A DNA stretch of 55,645 nucleotides from Lachnospiraceae bacterium. Lineage in GTDB: Bacteria; Bacillota; Clostridia; Lachnospirales; Lachnospiraceae. The position numbers and the translations under genes are program-made. Location of the stretch: contig JAFUVF010000020.1 of the NCBI GenBank assembly GCA_017483735.1, forward strand, positions 1 through 55,645. The letters are read 5' to 3'. This document shows positions 7,686 through 15,335 of this stretch, one piece after another; positions within the stretch are counted from its first letter, which is position 1, and every line of letters begins with the position of its first letter. The notes beneath the pieces were generated by a model that did not search any database, was not told where the DNA came from, and saw only the letters and a program-made list of their open reading frames with translations.

Positions 7686-8177
7686 ATGATTAAAATTGAC
7701 AGCGAGGAAGCGTACACGGCGGCAGTGACGGAATTTTCGGATATGATATACCGGATAGCCTACCAGAATATGCTTAACATCGCAGATGCAGAGGATGTGG
7801 TACAGGAGGTTTTGTTTAAGCTCTTAAAGCACAGGGGAGCTTTTGCGGACAGAGAACACATAAAGGCGTGGCTTATCCGTGTTACCGTCAATCAATGCAA
7901 GGATATTCACAAAATCCTCTTTCGCAGAAAAGAGGTATCGATAGAGGACATTGAGGAGTTTGATGCGGCGTCGGATGAGAGTGACGATTATGTTTTCCTT
8001 GAGCTCTCAAAGCTTCCAAAGGAGGACAGGAACGTAATTTACCTATATTATTACGAGGGATATTCTATCAGGGAAATCGCAGAAATCCTTAAGAAAAACC
8101 AGAACACGGTAAATGCGAGACTGACAAGGGCACGAAGGAAATTAGAGAAAATTCTTCTGGAGGATGATTATTTATGA
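7686..8177 (+). CDS. RNA polymerase sigma factor, sigma-70/ECF family
   Basis: A 163-residue ECF sigma factor. Region 2 is at about residues 12-75 (FSDMIYRIAYQNMLNIADAED, then VVQEVLFKLLKH), and region 4 at about 110-155 shows LPKEDRNVIYLYYYEGYSI followed by REIAEILKKNQNTVNARLTRAR, a helix-turn-helix for the -35 element. It directs RNA polymerase to a small regulon, probably in response to an envelope or extracellular signal. A GGAGAGGAAGG site precedes the start. The stop overlaps the next start (ATGA), and that gene encodes a membrane protein with the position and layout of an anti-sigma factor. Confidence 0.92.
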   Translation: MIKIDSEEAYTAAVTEFSDMIYRIAYQNMLNIADAEDVVQEVLFKLLKHRGAFADREHIKAWLIRVTVNQCKDIHKILFRRKEVSIEDIEEFDAASDESDDYVFLELSKLPKEDRNVIYLYYYEGYSIREIAEILKKNQNTVNARLTRARRKLEKILLEDDYL

Positions 8178-9124
8178 GAGAAAAAGAGACAAATGCAAAT
8201 TATATAAGGACAATGGATAACCTCCGCATAAGCAGTGAGGCTATGGAAGAAAACCTGATGCTTTATCAGGATTTGAAAGGAAAGGTAGATATGAGAATAA
8301 AGACTATAATAGGTGTGATGGCTGGCGCAGCAGCCTGTGTAGCGCTTGCGGCAGGGATGTATTTGGGTAATATGGGTAAAGTACAGGATTCAGGAGAAAA
8401 TGGCAGCATCGGCGCATTCCTAAGTGAAAAAACAGAGGGTGTAAAGGACAGAATTGAAAATGCCTTCACGCTAAAGGTGCTTGCGGCAGAGCCAAAAGAT
8501 GGAGAGGGTGAGCCCTCATATACGGAGCTTACGGAAGGTAAGGCTGTGCCGGTGTTCATAGACGCTAACAGCCTATGCTGGGGATTAAGTGCAAACGAGG
8601 AGGATGGCAAGGTATTTTTTAATCTTGAGCTTCAAATGAATTGTGAGGGAGATAATATCGAAAGCATTACCTACAGCATAGACAACGCACTGTTCCAGAT
8701 TATTCAGCCAGAGGAGGACAGCGGAGAGGAGATAATCATAACGGACGGAATAGAGGCTGAGCATACATTTTATAAATCCTACACCGTAGCATATGACAAG
8801 CAGAGCGATTCCCATACATGGATAAATATTTGCAGTGATGCAGAGGGCAGATATGTGAATAATTTCATGCGCCTGTTTGATACGAATGAGGCGGATTCCG
8901 CAGAGGATGAGCTTGCGGCATACAGGGAGCTTTTTGACGGAATAGTGATTCACTGCACCGTGACCTTTGAGGATGGCACCACCGACACCAAGGATATAGC
9001 GCTGGATGCGGAGGTTCTGCCGTATGAAGAGGTATACGGCACTCCCGAAATCGCAGAGGGTTATGCAGACTGGGCGCTTAAAGAAACCGTGGTTCCGGTG
9101 TACAGGCTTATGGCAGAGGAATGA
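8174..9124 (+). CDS. Membrane protein, probable anti-sigma partner (DUF4179-like)
   Basis: A 316-residue protein with a cytoplasmic N-terminus of about 48 residues, one membrane segment (IKTIIGVMAGAAACVALAAG, about 42-62) and an extracellular C-terminal domain of about 250 residues. This layout, together with translational coupling to the sigma gene, is that of the membrane anti-sigma factors paired with Firmicutes ECF30-type sigma factors (family knowledge). The external domain has paired beta-type segments (NSLCWGLSANEEDGKVFFNL, and INICSDAEGRY) but no enzyme motif. It probably holds the sigma factor at the membrane until a signal arrives. The proposed function is inferred from position. 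Confidence 0.7.
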   Translation: MREKETNANYIRTMDNLRISSEAMEENLMLYQDLKGKVDMRIKTIIGVMAGAAACVALAAGMYLGNMGKVQDSGENGSIGAFLSEKTEGVKDRIENAFTLKVLAAEPKDGEGEPSYTELTEGKAVPVFIDANSLCWGLSANEEDGKVFFNLELQMNCEGDNIESITYSIDNALFQIIQPEEDSGEEIIITDGIEAEHTFYKSYTVAYDKQSDSHTWINICSDAEGRYVNNFMRLFDTNEADSAEDELAAYRELFDGIVIHCTVTFEDGTTDTKDIALDAEVLPYEEVYGTPEIAEGYADWALKETVVPVYRLMAEE

Positions 9125-9149
9125 ATTAGGGAAAATGGTTTGATATAAC

Positions 9150-9183
9150 AAAATGTCCGGCTGCCTTGTCTAATATATGTGAG
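9150..9183 (+). promoter_or_regulatory. Second copy of the 34-nt ECF-operon element
   Basis: This matches 7630-7663 at about 24 of 34 positions with no gap, including GT-T-ATATATGT-AG. It sits just after the anti-sigma gene and points into a stretch with no convincing gene; only a 27-codon reading frame (9193-9276, lysine/arginine-rich, no ribosome binding site) follows. It may drive a small RNA or a lost gene. Confidence 0.3.
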
Positions 9184-9272
9184 ATTTAGTTTATGTTACA
9201 GAAAACAGCTTATGGAGCAAGGGCAGGGCAGACCGGACAGCCTAAGCGCAGGAAGAGCAGGGGCTATATACT

Positions 9273-9374
9273 CTAATTAAGTAGCTCTTCAATCGATATA
9301 TTCAGAACCTTCGCAAAGGCTTTTAATTCTATATCTGTCATTGGCACATTTGGTGACAAGAAATGCTTGACTTT
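9273..9374 (-). pseudogene. Remnant of an XRE-family regulator (C-terminal fragment)
   Basis: The minus strand keeps an open stretch ending at a TAG (9275-9273) that reads ...VPMTDIELKAFAKVLNISI then EELLN, the classic end of an HTH_3/XRE repressor domain. An in-frame TGA at 9377-9375 precedes it and no start is present, so only about 33 codons survive. The rest of the 9125-9575 interval holds the 34-nt element above, this fragment and two promoter candidates for the next gene. Confidence 0.6.
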
Positions 9375-9524
9375 TCATGCAAAAATACGTAATAATTCTC
9401 CCCTTGCATATAAGTCTTAATTATGCTATTCTAAATACGCTTTTGCAAAGCAATCTTATTATATTTGATTGGGCGTATCGCCAATTTTTCAAAGAATAAT
9501 TGGGCTTTGGATTTTATAAAAATA

Positions 9525-9553
9525 TTGAAAAACCGTAGGCTTTACGGTATTAT
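9525..9553 (+). promoter_or_regulatory. Promoter with palindromic spacer before the Rpn nuclease gene
   Basis: TTGAAA (9525-9530), a 17-nt spacer and TATTAT (9548-9553). The spacer contains CCGTA-GGCTT-TACGG (9533-9547), a perfect 5-bp inverted repeat that could be an operator. Another promoter-like pair, TTGCAT-N17-TATTCT, lies at 9404-9432. Confidence 0.5.
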
Positions 9554-9575
9554 AATTAGGAGAAAACGAATATTG

Positions 9576-10382
9576 ATGAATAAGGAACAACAGCATCAGG
9601 AGGACTTACAAAGGTTACAGGGCTTTCGTCTGATAGATGATGACTTTATGAATGCCTGCTTTGATAACAACATTGAGGGAACAGAGCTTATCCTGCGGAT
9701 AATCCTTAATAAACCCGATTTATCTGTAAAGAGCGTCAAAACACAAAGGGTAATGAAGAACCTGCTAGGGCGAGATATATGGCTCGACATTGATGCAACG
9801 GATAGTGATAACATTGAGTTTGACATAGAAATACAGAGGACGGATAAAGGAGCAGACCGTAGACGTGCGAGGTATCATTCAAGCATTCTTGACGCACATT
9901 TATTAAGCCCGAATCAAGATTTTAAGGATTTGCCCGAAACCTATGTGATATTCATCACGGAGAATGATGTGATTGGCGACAATGAGCCAATATATATTAT
10001 AGACAGGCAAATCATCACTACGGGGAAGCCATTTAATGATGGCGAGCATATCATCTATGTGAATGGTGCAGATAAGAATAGTACAACGGAATTGGGAAAG
10101 TTAATGCACGATTTCTTTTGCACAAATCCTGATGATATGCACTATAAACAGTTGGCAGATAGGGTCAGATATTTCAAAGAAGATGAGAAAGGAGTGGCGG
10201 CTATGTGTAAGGTCATGGAGGACATGAGAATTTCGGCGGCGGAAGAAGCCACAGAGCAAACAAAAATTCAATCCACAATGAATTTGTTGAGGCTTGGGAA
10301 ATTATCATTTGAGGAAATAGCTAATGCAATGGATTTATCGATTGAAAAAGTAAAAGAATTAGCTACGCCCAAACCCATATAA
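9576..10382 (+). CDS. Rpn-family nuclease/putative transposase (PD-(D/E)XK)
   Basis: A 268-residue protein of the Rpn/PDDEXK_2 family (recombination-promoting nucleases, often called transposases although many are not linked to mobile ends). The pattern is DDDFMNACFDNNIEGTELIL, then KNLLGRDIWLDIDATDSD and FDIEIQRTDKGADRRRARYH; the catalytic residues are the D in WLDIDA and the E-x-Q in IEIQR. The C-terminus MNLLRLGKLSFEEIANAMDL has a helix-turn-helix-like repeat typical of the family. ATG 9576 is chosen because family members begin at this point; the frame is open further upstream. The last codons and stop run into a 35-nt segment resembling ytqA, so the C-terminus may have been altered by recombination. 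Confidence 0.8.
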   Translation: MNKEQQHQEDLQRLQGFRLIDDDFMNACFDNNIEGTELILRIILNKPDLSVKSVKTQRVMKNLLGRDIWLDIDATDSDNIEFDIEIQRTDKGADRRRARYHSSILDAHLLSPNQDFKDLPETYVIFITENDVIGDNEPIYIIDRQIITTGKPFNDGEHIIYVNGADKNSTTELGKLMHDFFCTNPDDMHYKQLADRVRYFKEDEKGVAAMCKVMEDMRISAAEEATEQTKIQSTMNLLRLGKLSFEEIANAMDLSIEKVKELATPKPI

Positions 10383-10412
10383 AATCGCCCTAAACGGCAG
10401 ATTTACCTGTCC
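10378..10412 (+). pseudogene. 35-nt fragment matching the ytqA gene
   Basis: The segment from TATAAAATCGCCCTAAACGG onward matches 15384-15418 inside ytqA at about 33 of 35 positions. Translated in the ytqA frame it would read KIALNGRFTCP. It begins at the end of the Rpn gene and stops abruptly, which suggests a scrap left by rearrangement or by gain of a second ytqA-like gene. Confidence 0.6.
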
Positions 10413-10448
10413 AAAGTTATTCTCCAATCTTAGGATAATAAACACACC

Positions 10449-10478
10449 AAAAAGGAGCGACGCTCTCACATCACTCCT
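10449..10478 (-). terminator. Terminator of the second sigma/anti-sigma operon
   Basis: On the minus strand GGAGTGATG pairs with CGTCGCTCC (two G-T pairs) around TGAGAG, followed by TTTTT. It lies about 36 nt after the stop of the minus-strand gene. Confidence 0.85.
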
Positions 10479-10514
10479 CCCCGGATTTATACCATTATGC
10501 CGTTGCAGCCGTTA

Positions 10515-11333
10515 CTACTGTGCGATTATCTCTCCTGCCATAGAAGCGAGGGTATCGAAGTCCACATCCTCAAAGGTAAACATTTCATACCATATGCCGT
10601 CCTTTTCAAAGCTTGCGCTGACAGACACTACTTCCTCAACCTCTTCACTTCCTATGCCGATATTATAGTGATAGGGGTCTTCATCCATGCGCTTCTGTTG
10701 CTCCTCTGTCACATAATCCTCCGAGGGAACAAAGAGATTTTCCATGCGGTTAAAATAAACAGCTGTCCCAGCAATATCTCTTGTATCTGTCACATGCTCT
10801 GACAGGGAAGCCCTGTCCCTTGTCAAGGTATCAAATTCCTCCGCATAAATGCTTATACGCTTACCGTCGGCATTCTCGTAGTCAATGTCAATGGATTTCC
10901 AATTGCCCGCATCAGAGCCTCCCTCGTAGTAGCCGGAATTATTCACACGGGAGATTGCCGCAAAATCATAGCCTGCCTCGAAATGCTGCGGCGCAACTAC
11001 ATCAAAGCCCGCCCATTTTTCGACCTTCTCTACCTCATTATAGGAGGTGTACTCCTGATATGTACCGGAGCTTGAAACACTTACTATTCTGCCGCTTGCC
11101 GCAAGTGCCGTGCCTCCAAGCACTGTTACGCAGGCTGCCGTCAATATCGCCACCTTCTTTATAGAAAACCTCTTCATATTCTTACGTCCTCCATTCGTAT
11201 TGTTTTTTAAGGAGAGAGCATCCGCAATCAACACCTCCGTCATCCTCTCCTTTGCCTCCTTGGAAAAATGGAGTTCGTCGTAAGCTGACCTTATTTCACT
11301 TTCTATGCCTTTATCAATATAATTATCAACCAT
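10515..11333 (-). CDS. Membrane protein, probable anti-sigma partner of second ECF sigma
   Basis: A 272-residue protein with a cytoplasmic N-terminus of about 55 residues (FSKEAKERMTEVLIADALSL), a membrane segment KVAILTAACVTVLGGTALAA at about 60-79 and an extracellular domain of about 190 residues with no known enzyme motif. The start ATG overlaps the sigma gene stop by 8 nt, so the pair is translationally coupled. By analogy with the pair at 7686-9124 it should be a membrane anti-sigma factor, but the two external domains are not obviously similar, so they may read different signals. A strong terminator follows. Function is inferred from context and topology. Confidence 0.7.
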   Translation of the reverse strand: MVDNYIDKGIESEIRSAYDELHFSKEAKERMTEVLIADALSLKNNTNGGRKNMKRFSIKKVAILTAACVTVLGGTALAASGRIVSVSSSGTYQEYTSYNEVEKVEKWAGFDVVAPQHFEAGYDFAAISRVNNSGYYEGGSDAGNWKSIDIDYENADGKRISIYAEEFDTLTRDRASLSEHVTDTRDIAGTAVYFNRMENLFVPSEDYVTEEQQKRMDEDPYHYNIGIGSEEVEEVVSVSASFEKDGIWYEMFTFEDVDFDTLASMAGEIIAQ

Positions 11334-11826
11334 AGTTTACACCTCTCTTATTTTCATCCGTATCCTCTGACAGGTAATCCCTTAGCCTTTTGCGCGCTCT
11401 CGACAAATATTGGCGTACCGTGACCTCGCCCTTTCCGATTAAGCCGCTTATCTCTTTTGCGGAATATCCCTCGTAGTAATACAGATAAATGCAGATTCTA
11501 TGCTTTTGGGGCAGTCTATTTATAATGTCTAGCATTTCCGACGAATATTCATCCGTAGTGTACGCCTCCGGCACTTCATCAATGCCTACATCATATTTTC
11601 TGTATGCGGTCTTTAACAGATTCTTGCATGTGTTAATTGCGGTACGGATAAGCCATGCCTTTTCATGCTCGGTGCACTCAAATTCCACATCAGACTGAAT
11701 GTACTTTAGAAGCACGCTTTGACAGATATCCTCCGCATCGCATTTATTCTTAAGATAACTTATTCCTATCCTTAAAAGCATGTCAGAGTAGGTATCAACC
11801 AAGCGCTTCGCCTGAATTTCGTCCAT
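11326..11826 (-). CDS. RNA polymerase sigma factor, sigma-70/ECF family
   Basis: A 166-residue ECF sigma factor related to the one at 7686. Region 2 shows YSDMLLRIGISYLKNKCDAE followed by DICQSVLLKYIQSD, and region 4 shows LPQKHRICIYLYYYEGYSA then KEISGLIGKGEVTVRQYLSR. The LYYYEGYS segment is shared with the first sigma factor, so the two are close paralogues. AAGGTGGAG precedes ATG 11826 (TTG 11829 is also in frame). It is co-transcribed with its membrane partner on the minus strand. GTATTATAT upstream at 11864-11878 resembles the leader of the first operon, so cross-regulation is possible. Confidence 0.9.
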   Translation of the reverse strand: MDEIQAKRLVDTYSDMLLRIGISYLKNKCDAEDICQSVLLKYIQSDVEFECTEHEKAWLIRTAINTCKNLLKTAYRKYDVGIDEVPEAYTTDEYSSEMLDIINRLPQKHRICIYLYYYEGYSAKEISGLIGKGEVTVRQYLSRARKRLRDYLSEDTDENKRGVNYG

Positions 11827-11863
11827 CAAACTCCACCTTTCCGTTTACAGTTCCTAAAGACGT

Positions 11864-11878
11864 CTTCAAATATAATAC
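11864..11878 (-). promoter_or_regulatory. Promoter core of ECF operon 2
   Basis: On the minus strand this reads GTATTATATTTGAAG, close to GTATTATATATGTAAG before ECF operon 1. It lies 37 nt before the sigma gene start. A matching -35 element was not clear. Confidence 0.35.
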
Positions 11879-11937
11879 AATGCAGGAATTGAATATGTGA
11901 CACTTAGCCGAAAGATTTTTGAAAATGTGAAAACCGC

Positions 11938-12060
11938 CTAGAAATTCTTACGCTTTGCAAACATCCTCTTTATCTGATGGAATTTGCCCTCATGTATCGT
12001 AACCTCCGCCTCCGATATATCGCTGTACTCCGTTGCGGATGTCTTGAATTTTATATACGC
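11938..12060 (-). pseudogene. Remnant of an RsuA-type pseudouridine synthase gene
   Basis: On the minus strand this reads ISEAEVTIHEGKFHQIKRMF then AKRK and ends with NF and a TAG at 11940-11938. About 75 nt are virtually identical to the intact gene at 18303-19013 (around 18812-18888), but the upstream part (YIKFKTSATEYSD) differs. There is no start, and the C-terminal third after RMFAKRK is missing. It is thus a broken second copy or a piece moved from a related gene. The remaining space up to the IS30 gene holds a terminator at 12146. Confidence 0.8.
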
Positions 12061-12145
12061 AGTACCTCAATTGAAATTTTAAATTCCAGTTCCAAGATTT
12101 GACGTTACATTGAAAACAGAAGTAAGTGTTGCAAATATTTAGACG

Positions 12146-12181
12146 GAAGATAGTCTTGCGAGGAGACTATCTTCTTTTTTT
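12146..12181 (+). terminator. Strong rho-independent terminator upstream of the IS30 gene
   Basis: GAAGATAGTC and GACTATCTTC form a perfect 10-bp stem with a 9-nt loop followed by at least seven T. No plus-strand gene precedes it closely; it may insulate the transposase gene from outside transcription or be a relic of a lost gene. Confidence 0.8.
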
Positions 12182-12207
12182 ATGCCAAAATATAGGTACT
12201 TCAACAG

Positions 12208-13583
12208 TATCAGGAGATGGCTGTCATAAGGAGGATAAATATGTCATCTTATAACAAACACCTGACACTCGATGACCGCATTGCCATTCAGAAGGCACTG
12301 AAAGAGGGACGTTCTTTCGTTGATATAGCTGCTGTTATAGGCAAGGACCCTTCCACCATTTCAAAAGAAGTAAAAGCACATCTGACTGTAAAAGAGACCG
12401 GGACTAGGTCAAGAGGCTTTAACCCCTGTGCCAAGAGGAACAGATGCGATAAGACCGGACTGTGTAAGGAAGGATGTTTACCCGCTGGCATGGCCTGGCA
12501 TTATGAACCATACTGCGCCGGGTGCTCCAAGTGCAATGATGTGTGTCTTGATTTTGTCGAAGAAAGATGCAAGACACTAACGAAAGCACCTTACGTTTGC
12601 AATGCTTGCCGCAGTATCAGGTCATGTACCCTTCGTAAACAGGTCTATGATGCTAAGGAAGCCCAGCAGGCCTATGAGAACACGCGGAGCGAATCAAGGA
12701 AGGGAATAGACCTTACGCCGGAGGAACTCACAAGGCTTGACGATATCGTTAGTCCCCTTGTCAAGCAGGGACAGTCGATTCATCAGATATGTGTTAATAA
12801 TGCCGATCTGATCATGGTCGATGAACGTACCATCTACAACTACATCGATGCTGGCGTTCTCTCTGTTGGAAACCTGGACCTTCCGAGAAAAGTCCGTTAC
12901 AAGAAGAGAAAGGCCAGGAAATCGGTTCGAGTCGATAAGAAATGTCATGTTGGCAGGACTTATGAGGATTTCCTTGCTTTTATGGAAGAACATCCTGATT
13001 ATGCAGTAGTTGAGATGGACTCGGTCGAAGGCAAACGTGATTCAACAAAAGTACTGCTGACGCTGTTTTTTAGAAACAGTACCTGCATGCTGGCATTCCT
13101 ACGTGAAGCCAATACAGCAAGATCCGTGACGGATATCATCAATGATCTTTACAGGCGCCTTGGCAGGGAACAGTTCTGCAAGATGTTCCAGGTCATTCTG
13201 ACAGATCGTGGCAGTGAATTTACTGATCCGACCGCAATTGAATTCGATGCTGAAGGTAATCGCAGAACATATGTGTTCTATTGCGATCCGCAGCGTTCCG
13301 ACCAGAAGGGAAGTATTGAGGTAACACACGAGTTTATAAGGCGTATCCTGCCGAAAGGAACATCTTTTGCAGCCTTAACACAGGACAAGGTGCAATTGAT
13401 GATGAACCATATCAACTCTTACACAAGAAAGAAGCTGAACAATCGATCAGCCCATCAACTGTTCAGCTTCTTTTACGGTGAGGAAGTAGCCTCAGCACTG
13501 ACGATGCAGACTATTCCCGCTAATGAGATCATTCTCAAACCTGAACTGTTGAAGTAAAACTAACACTAAGCCGTCTCCTGATA
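12208..13583 (+). mobile_element. IS30-family insertion sequence
   Basis: A transposase gene is bracketed by an imperfect 15-bp inverted repeat, TATCAGGAGATGGCT at 12208-12222 and AGCCGTCTCCTGATA at 13569-13583 (one mismatch). A second inverted pair, TACTTCAACAGT at 12197 and ACTGTTGAAGTA at the transposase 3' end (about 13544-13555), makes the exact ends uncertain. No clear target duplication was found. Confidence 0.7.
12241..13557 (+). CDS. IS30-family transposase
   Basis: A complete 438-residue transposase. The N-terminus has the IS30 helix-turn-helix (LTLDDRIAIQKALKEGRSFV, then DPSTISKEVKAH), followed by a cysteine-rich zinc-finger-like stretch (about residues 58-125: CAKRNRC, CKEGC, CAGCSKC, CNACRSIRSC). 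The integrase-like catalytic core shows DDE residues in VVEMDSVEG (D at about 259), LTDRGSEF (D at about 320) and the late glutamate near SDQKGSIEVTHEFIRR. IS30 elements move by cut-out circles into short target sites. AAGGAGG six bases upstream supports ATG 12241. The frame is intact, so the element may still be active. Confidence 0.95.
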   Translation: MSSYNKHLTLDDRIAIQKALKEGRSFVDIAAVIGKDPSTISKEVKAHLTVKETGTRSRGFNPCAKRNRCDKTGLCKEGCLPAGMAWHYEPYCAGCSKCNDVCLDFVEERCKTLTKAPYVCNACRSIRSCTLRKQVYDAKEAQQAYENTRSESRKGIDLTPEELTRLDDIVSPLVKQGQSIHQICVNNADLIMVDERTIYNYIDAGVLSVGNLDLPRKVRYKKRKARKSVRVDKKCHVGRTYEDFLAFMEEHPDYAVVEMDSVEGKRDSTKVLLTLFFRNSTCMLAFLREANTARSVTDIINDLYRRLGREQFCKMFQVILTDRGSEFTDPTAIEFDAEGNRRTYVFYCDPQRSDQKGSIEVTHEFIRRILPKGTSFAALTQDKVQLMMNHINSYTRKKLNNRSAHQLFSFFYGEEVASALTMQTIPANEIILKPELLK

Positions 13584-13614
13584 AATACACCATGACACGA
13601 AGTGGAAGTTTCCC

Positions 13615-13979
13615 TTGCAAACGTGCAAACGAAGCGACGACTTCTTATTTGCATGCAATAAAGACTAATCTCAGGAACAGAGTACCACTTCATAAACCTT
13701 GTTTTCAAGGCATTTGTAAAACTAAATGCTACCCTTGTAATAGAAACTTCCGATTTGGGCTGCTTTTGCAAAACTTAATTCTGTTTTCAAGGTGCGATTT
13801 TTGGAGTTATTCTTGCAAAAATCAGCTCACAAGAAGTTACTCTTACAAACAGGAAGTAAAAATCCCTATTCAGCTATATACGCAGTAAACTGCATATTCG
13901 TTTGTAAAAATGTAAAACTCTGCTCAATATTCGTTTGTAAAAATGTGAAATTCGTGTTTGATTTCCTTTGGAAAAATGT
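13615..13979 (+). repeat. Repeat-rich leader with TTGYAAA motifs and a 33-bp period
   Basis: The 13584-14006 interval has no gene. Motifs of the form TTGYAAA or close variants occur at 13615, 13714, 13735, 13766, 13813, 13843, 13902, 13935 and 13968. The last three are exactly 33 bp apart, with TTGTAAAAATGT, TTGTAAAAATGT and TTGGAAAAATGT, and the first two share ATATTCG in front. The array runs into the promoter of the ATPase gene. It may be a binding array or slipped tandem repeats. Confidence 0.55.
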
Positions 13980-13985
13980 TATAAT
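13958..13985 (+). promoter_or_regulatory. Promoter of the AAA/DUF4143 gene
   Basis: TTGATT (13958-13963), a 16-nt spacer and TATAAT (13980-13985). The spacer contains the third unit of the 33-bp repeat, so any protein binding the repeats would control this promoter. Confidence 0.6.
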
Positions 13986-14006
13986 GGTTCCGAAAGGCAG
14001 GAAACT

Positions 14007-15326
14007 ATGGAAAGAACCATTTACAATGAGCTGTTGGCATGGAAGAACAGTTCCGGCAGAAAGCCCTTGATTTTAGATGGAGCCCGACAGGTAGGGAAAA
14101 CATGGATATTGAGGGAATTTGGAAAAAGAGAATATGAAAAATTTGTTTATATAAACTGTGATAATAATCCTGAGCTTTCGGGATTATTTACGGATTATAA
14201 TATTCCGAGGATAATCAGATTTCTGTCCGCATACAGTGGGACAAATATAACCGCAGGAAATACCCTCATATTTATTGATGAAATCCAAGAGCTGGAGAGA
14301 GGGATATCGTCACTTAAATATTTCTGTGAGGAAGCAAATGAGTATCACATTGTTGTTGCAGGAAGCCTGTTGGGAATACAGATACATAGTGGAACTGGAT
14401 TTCCTGTAGGAAAGGTGGACAGGCTTCATATAGAACCCTTATCATTTAAGGAGTTTGTAAACGCTTGTGGAAACAGGGAGCTCGTGAAGCTTTTGGAGCT
14501 CCATGAGTGGAATGAGCTTTCAGGGCTGAAAAACACATTTATAGAGCTTTTGCGGCAATATTACTATGTCGGAGGAATGCCGGAGGCGGTTCAAAGCTAT
14601 GTGAATGAACAGGATTTATTTAAGGTGCGAAGAATACAAAACCGTATACTTTCTGATTACAAGGACGACTTTTCAAAGCACATACCAAAGGATGAGCTTC
14701 CAAGGGTTGGCATGGTATGGAATGCAATACCGGGGCAGCTTGCAAAGGAAAATAAGAAATTTATATATGGAGTATTGAAACAGGGCGGAAGAGCCAAAGA
14801 ATTTGAAAAGGCGATAATGTGGCTTATGGATATGGGGTTGATACACAAAGTAAATCGGATAAATAAGATTGGCAAGCCGATAAAATTTTATGAGGATTTG
14901 GGCGCTTTTAAATTGTTTATGCTGGATTTAGGATTATTGGGGGCGATGGCAGATGTTTCCGCAAAGGATATTTTGACAAGGAATGAAATTTTTTCAGAGT
15001 ATAAAGGGGCATTTACTGAACAGTATGTTGCACAGCAATATTATGCAATAACGGGGAACGGATTATATTATTACACAAATGAGAGCGCAACGAATGAAAT
15101 AGACTTCGTAGTGCAGAATGAATATGTGCATCCCATAGAGGTCAAAGCGGAGGAAAATTTGAAATCAAAGAGCCTGAGCACCGTCTTAAAATCTGATGAA
15201 AATATTTTCGGTTGGAGATTTTCTATGTCTGACTACAGAGAACAGGAGAGAATGGCAAATATACCCCTGTATTTATGCGGAGAGTGGATGGAGAGTAAAC
15301 TGAAATATAATTACAACAAAGAATAA
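14007..15326 (+). CDS. AAA-type ATPase with DUF4143 domain
   Basis: A 439-residue member of the AAA_14/DUF4143 family. The Walker A motif LDGARQVGKTWIL is near residues 25-37 and Walker B TLIFIDEIQE near 88-97, followed by a sensor region VVAGSLLGIQ. The C-terminal DUF4143 part ends in a PD-(D/E)XK-like segment, NEIDFVVQNEYVHPIEVKAE, the putative nuclease site D...ExK. The cellular role of the family is unknown; the genes are frequent, scattered and often swapped between strains. ATG 14007 is chosen because of an AGGAAAC site and family starts; the frame is open upstream. It is preceded by an unusual repeat leader and its own promoter. Confidence 0.88.
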   Translation: MERTIYNELLAWKNSSGRKPLILDGARQVGKTWILREFGKREYEKFVYINCDNNPELSGLFTDYNIPRIIRFLSAYSGTNITAGNTLIFIDEIQELERGISSLKYFCEEANEYHIVVAGSLLGIQIHSGTGFPVGKVDRLHIEPLSFKEFVNACGNRELVKLLELHEWNELSGLKNTFIELLRQYYYVGGMPEAVQSYVNEQDLFKVRRIQNRILSDYKDDFSKHIPKDELPRVGMVWNAIPGQLAKENKKFIYGVLKQGGRAKEFEKAIMWLMDMGLIHKVNRINKIGKPIKFYEDLGAFKLFMLDLGLLGAMADVSAKDILTRNEIFSEYKGAFTEQYVAQQYYAITGNGLYYYTNESATNEIDFVVQNEYVHPIEVKAEENLKSKSLSTVLKSDENIFGWRFSMSDYREQERMANIPLYLCGEWMESKLKYNYNKE

Positions 15327-15335
15327 GCCTGCCAA

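Noticed and set aside
9193..9276. 27-codon basic reading frame after ECF operon 1
   Set aside because: There is no ribosome binding site and no family resemblance; the following XRE remnant on the other strand suggests decayed DNA.
12197..13555. TACTTCAACAGT inverted pair as the true IS30 ends
   Set aside because: It would place the right end inside the transposase stop region. The TATCAGGAGAYGGCT pair flanks the whole gene and is the better choice, though not proven.
13592..13966. Possible small coding frames or a CRISPR-like array in the repeat leader
   Set aside because: The repeats are short, irregular except for the last three, and lack unique spacers of constant size; the frames have no ribosome binding site.
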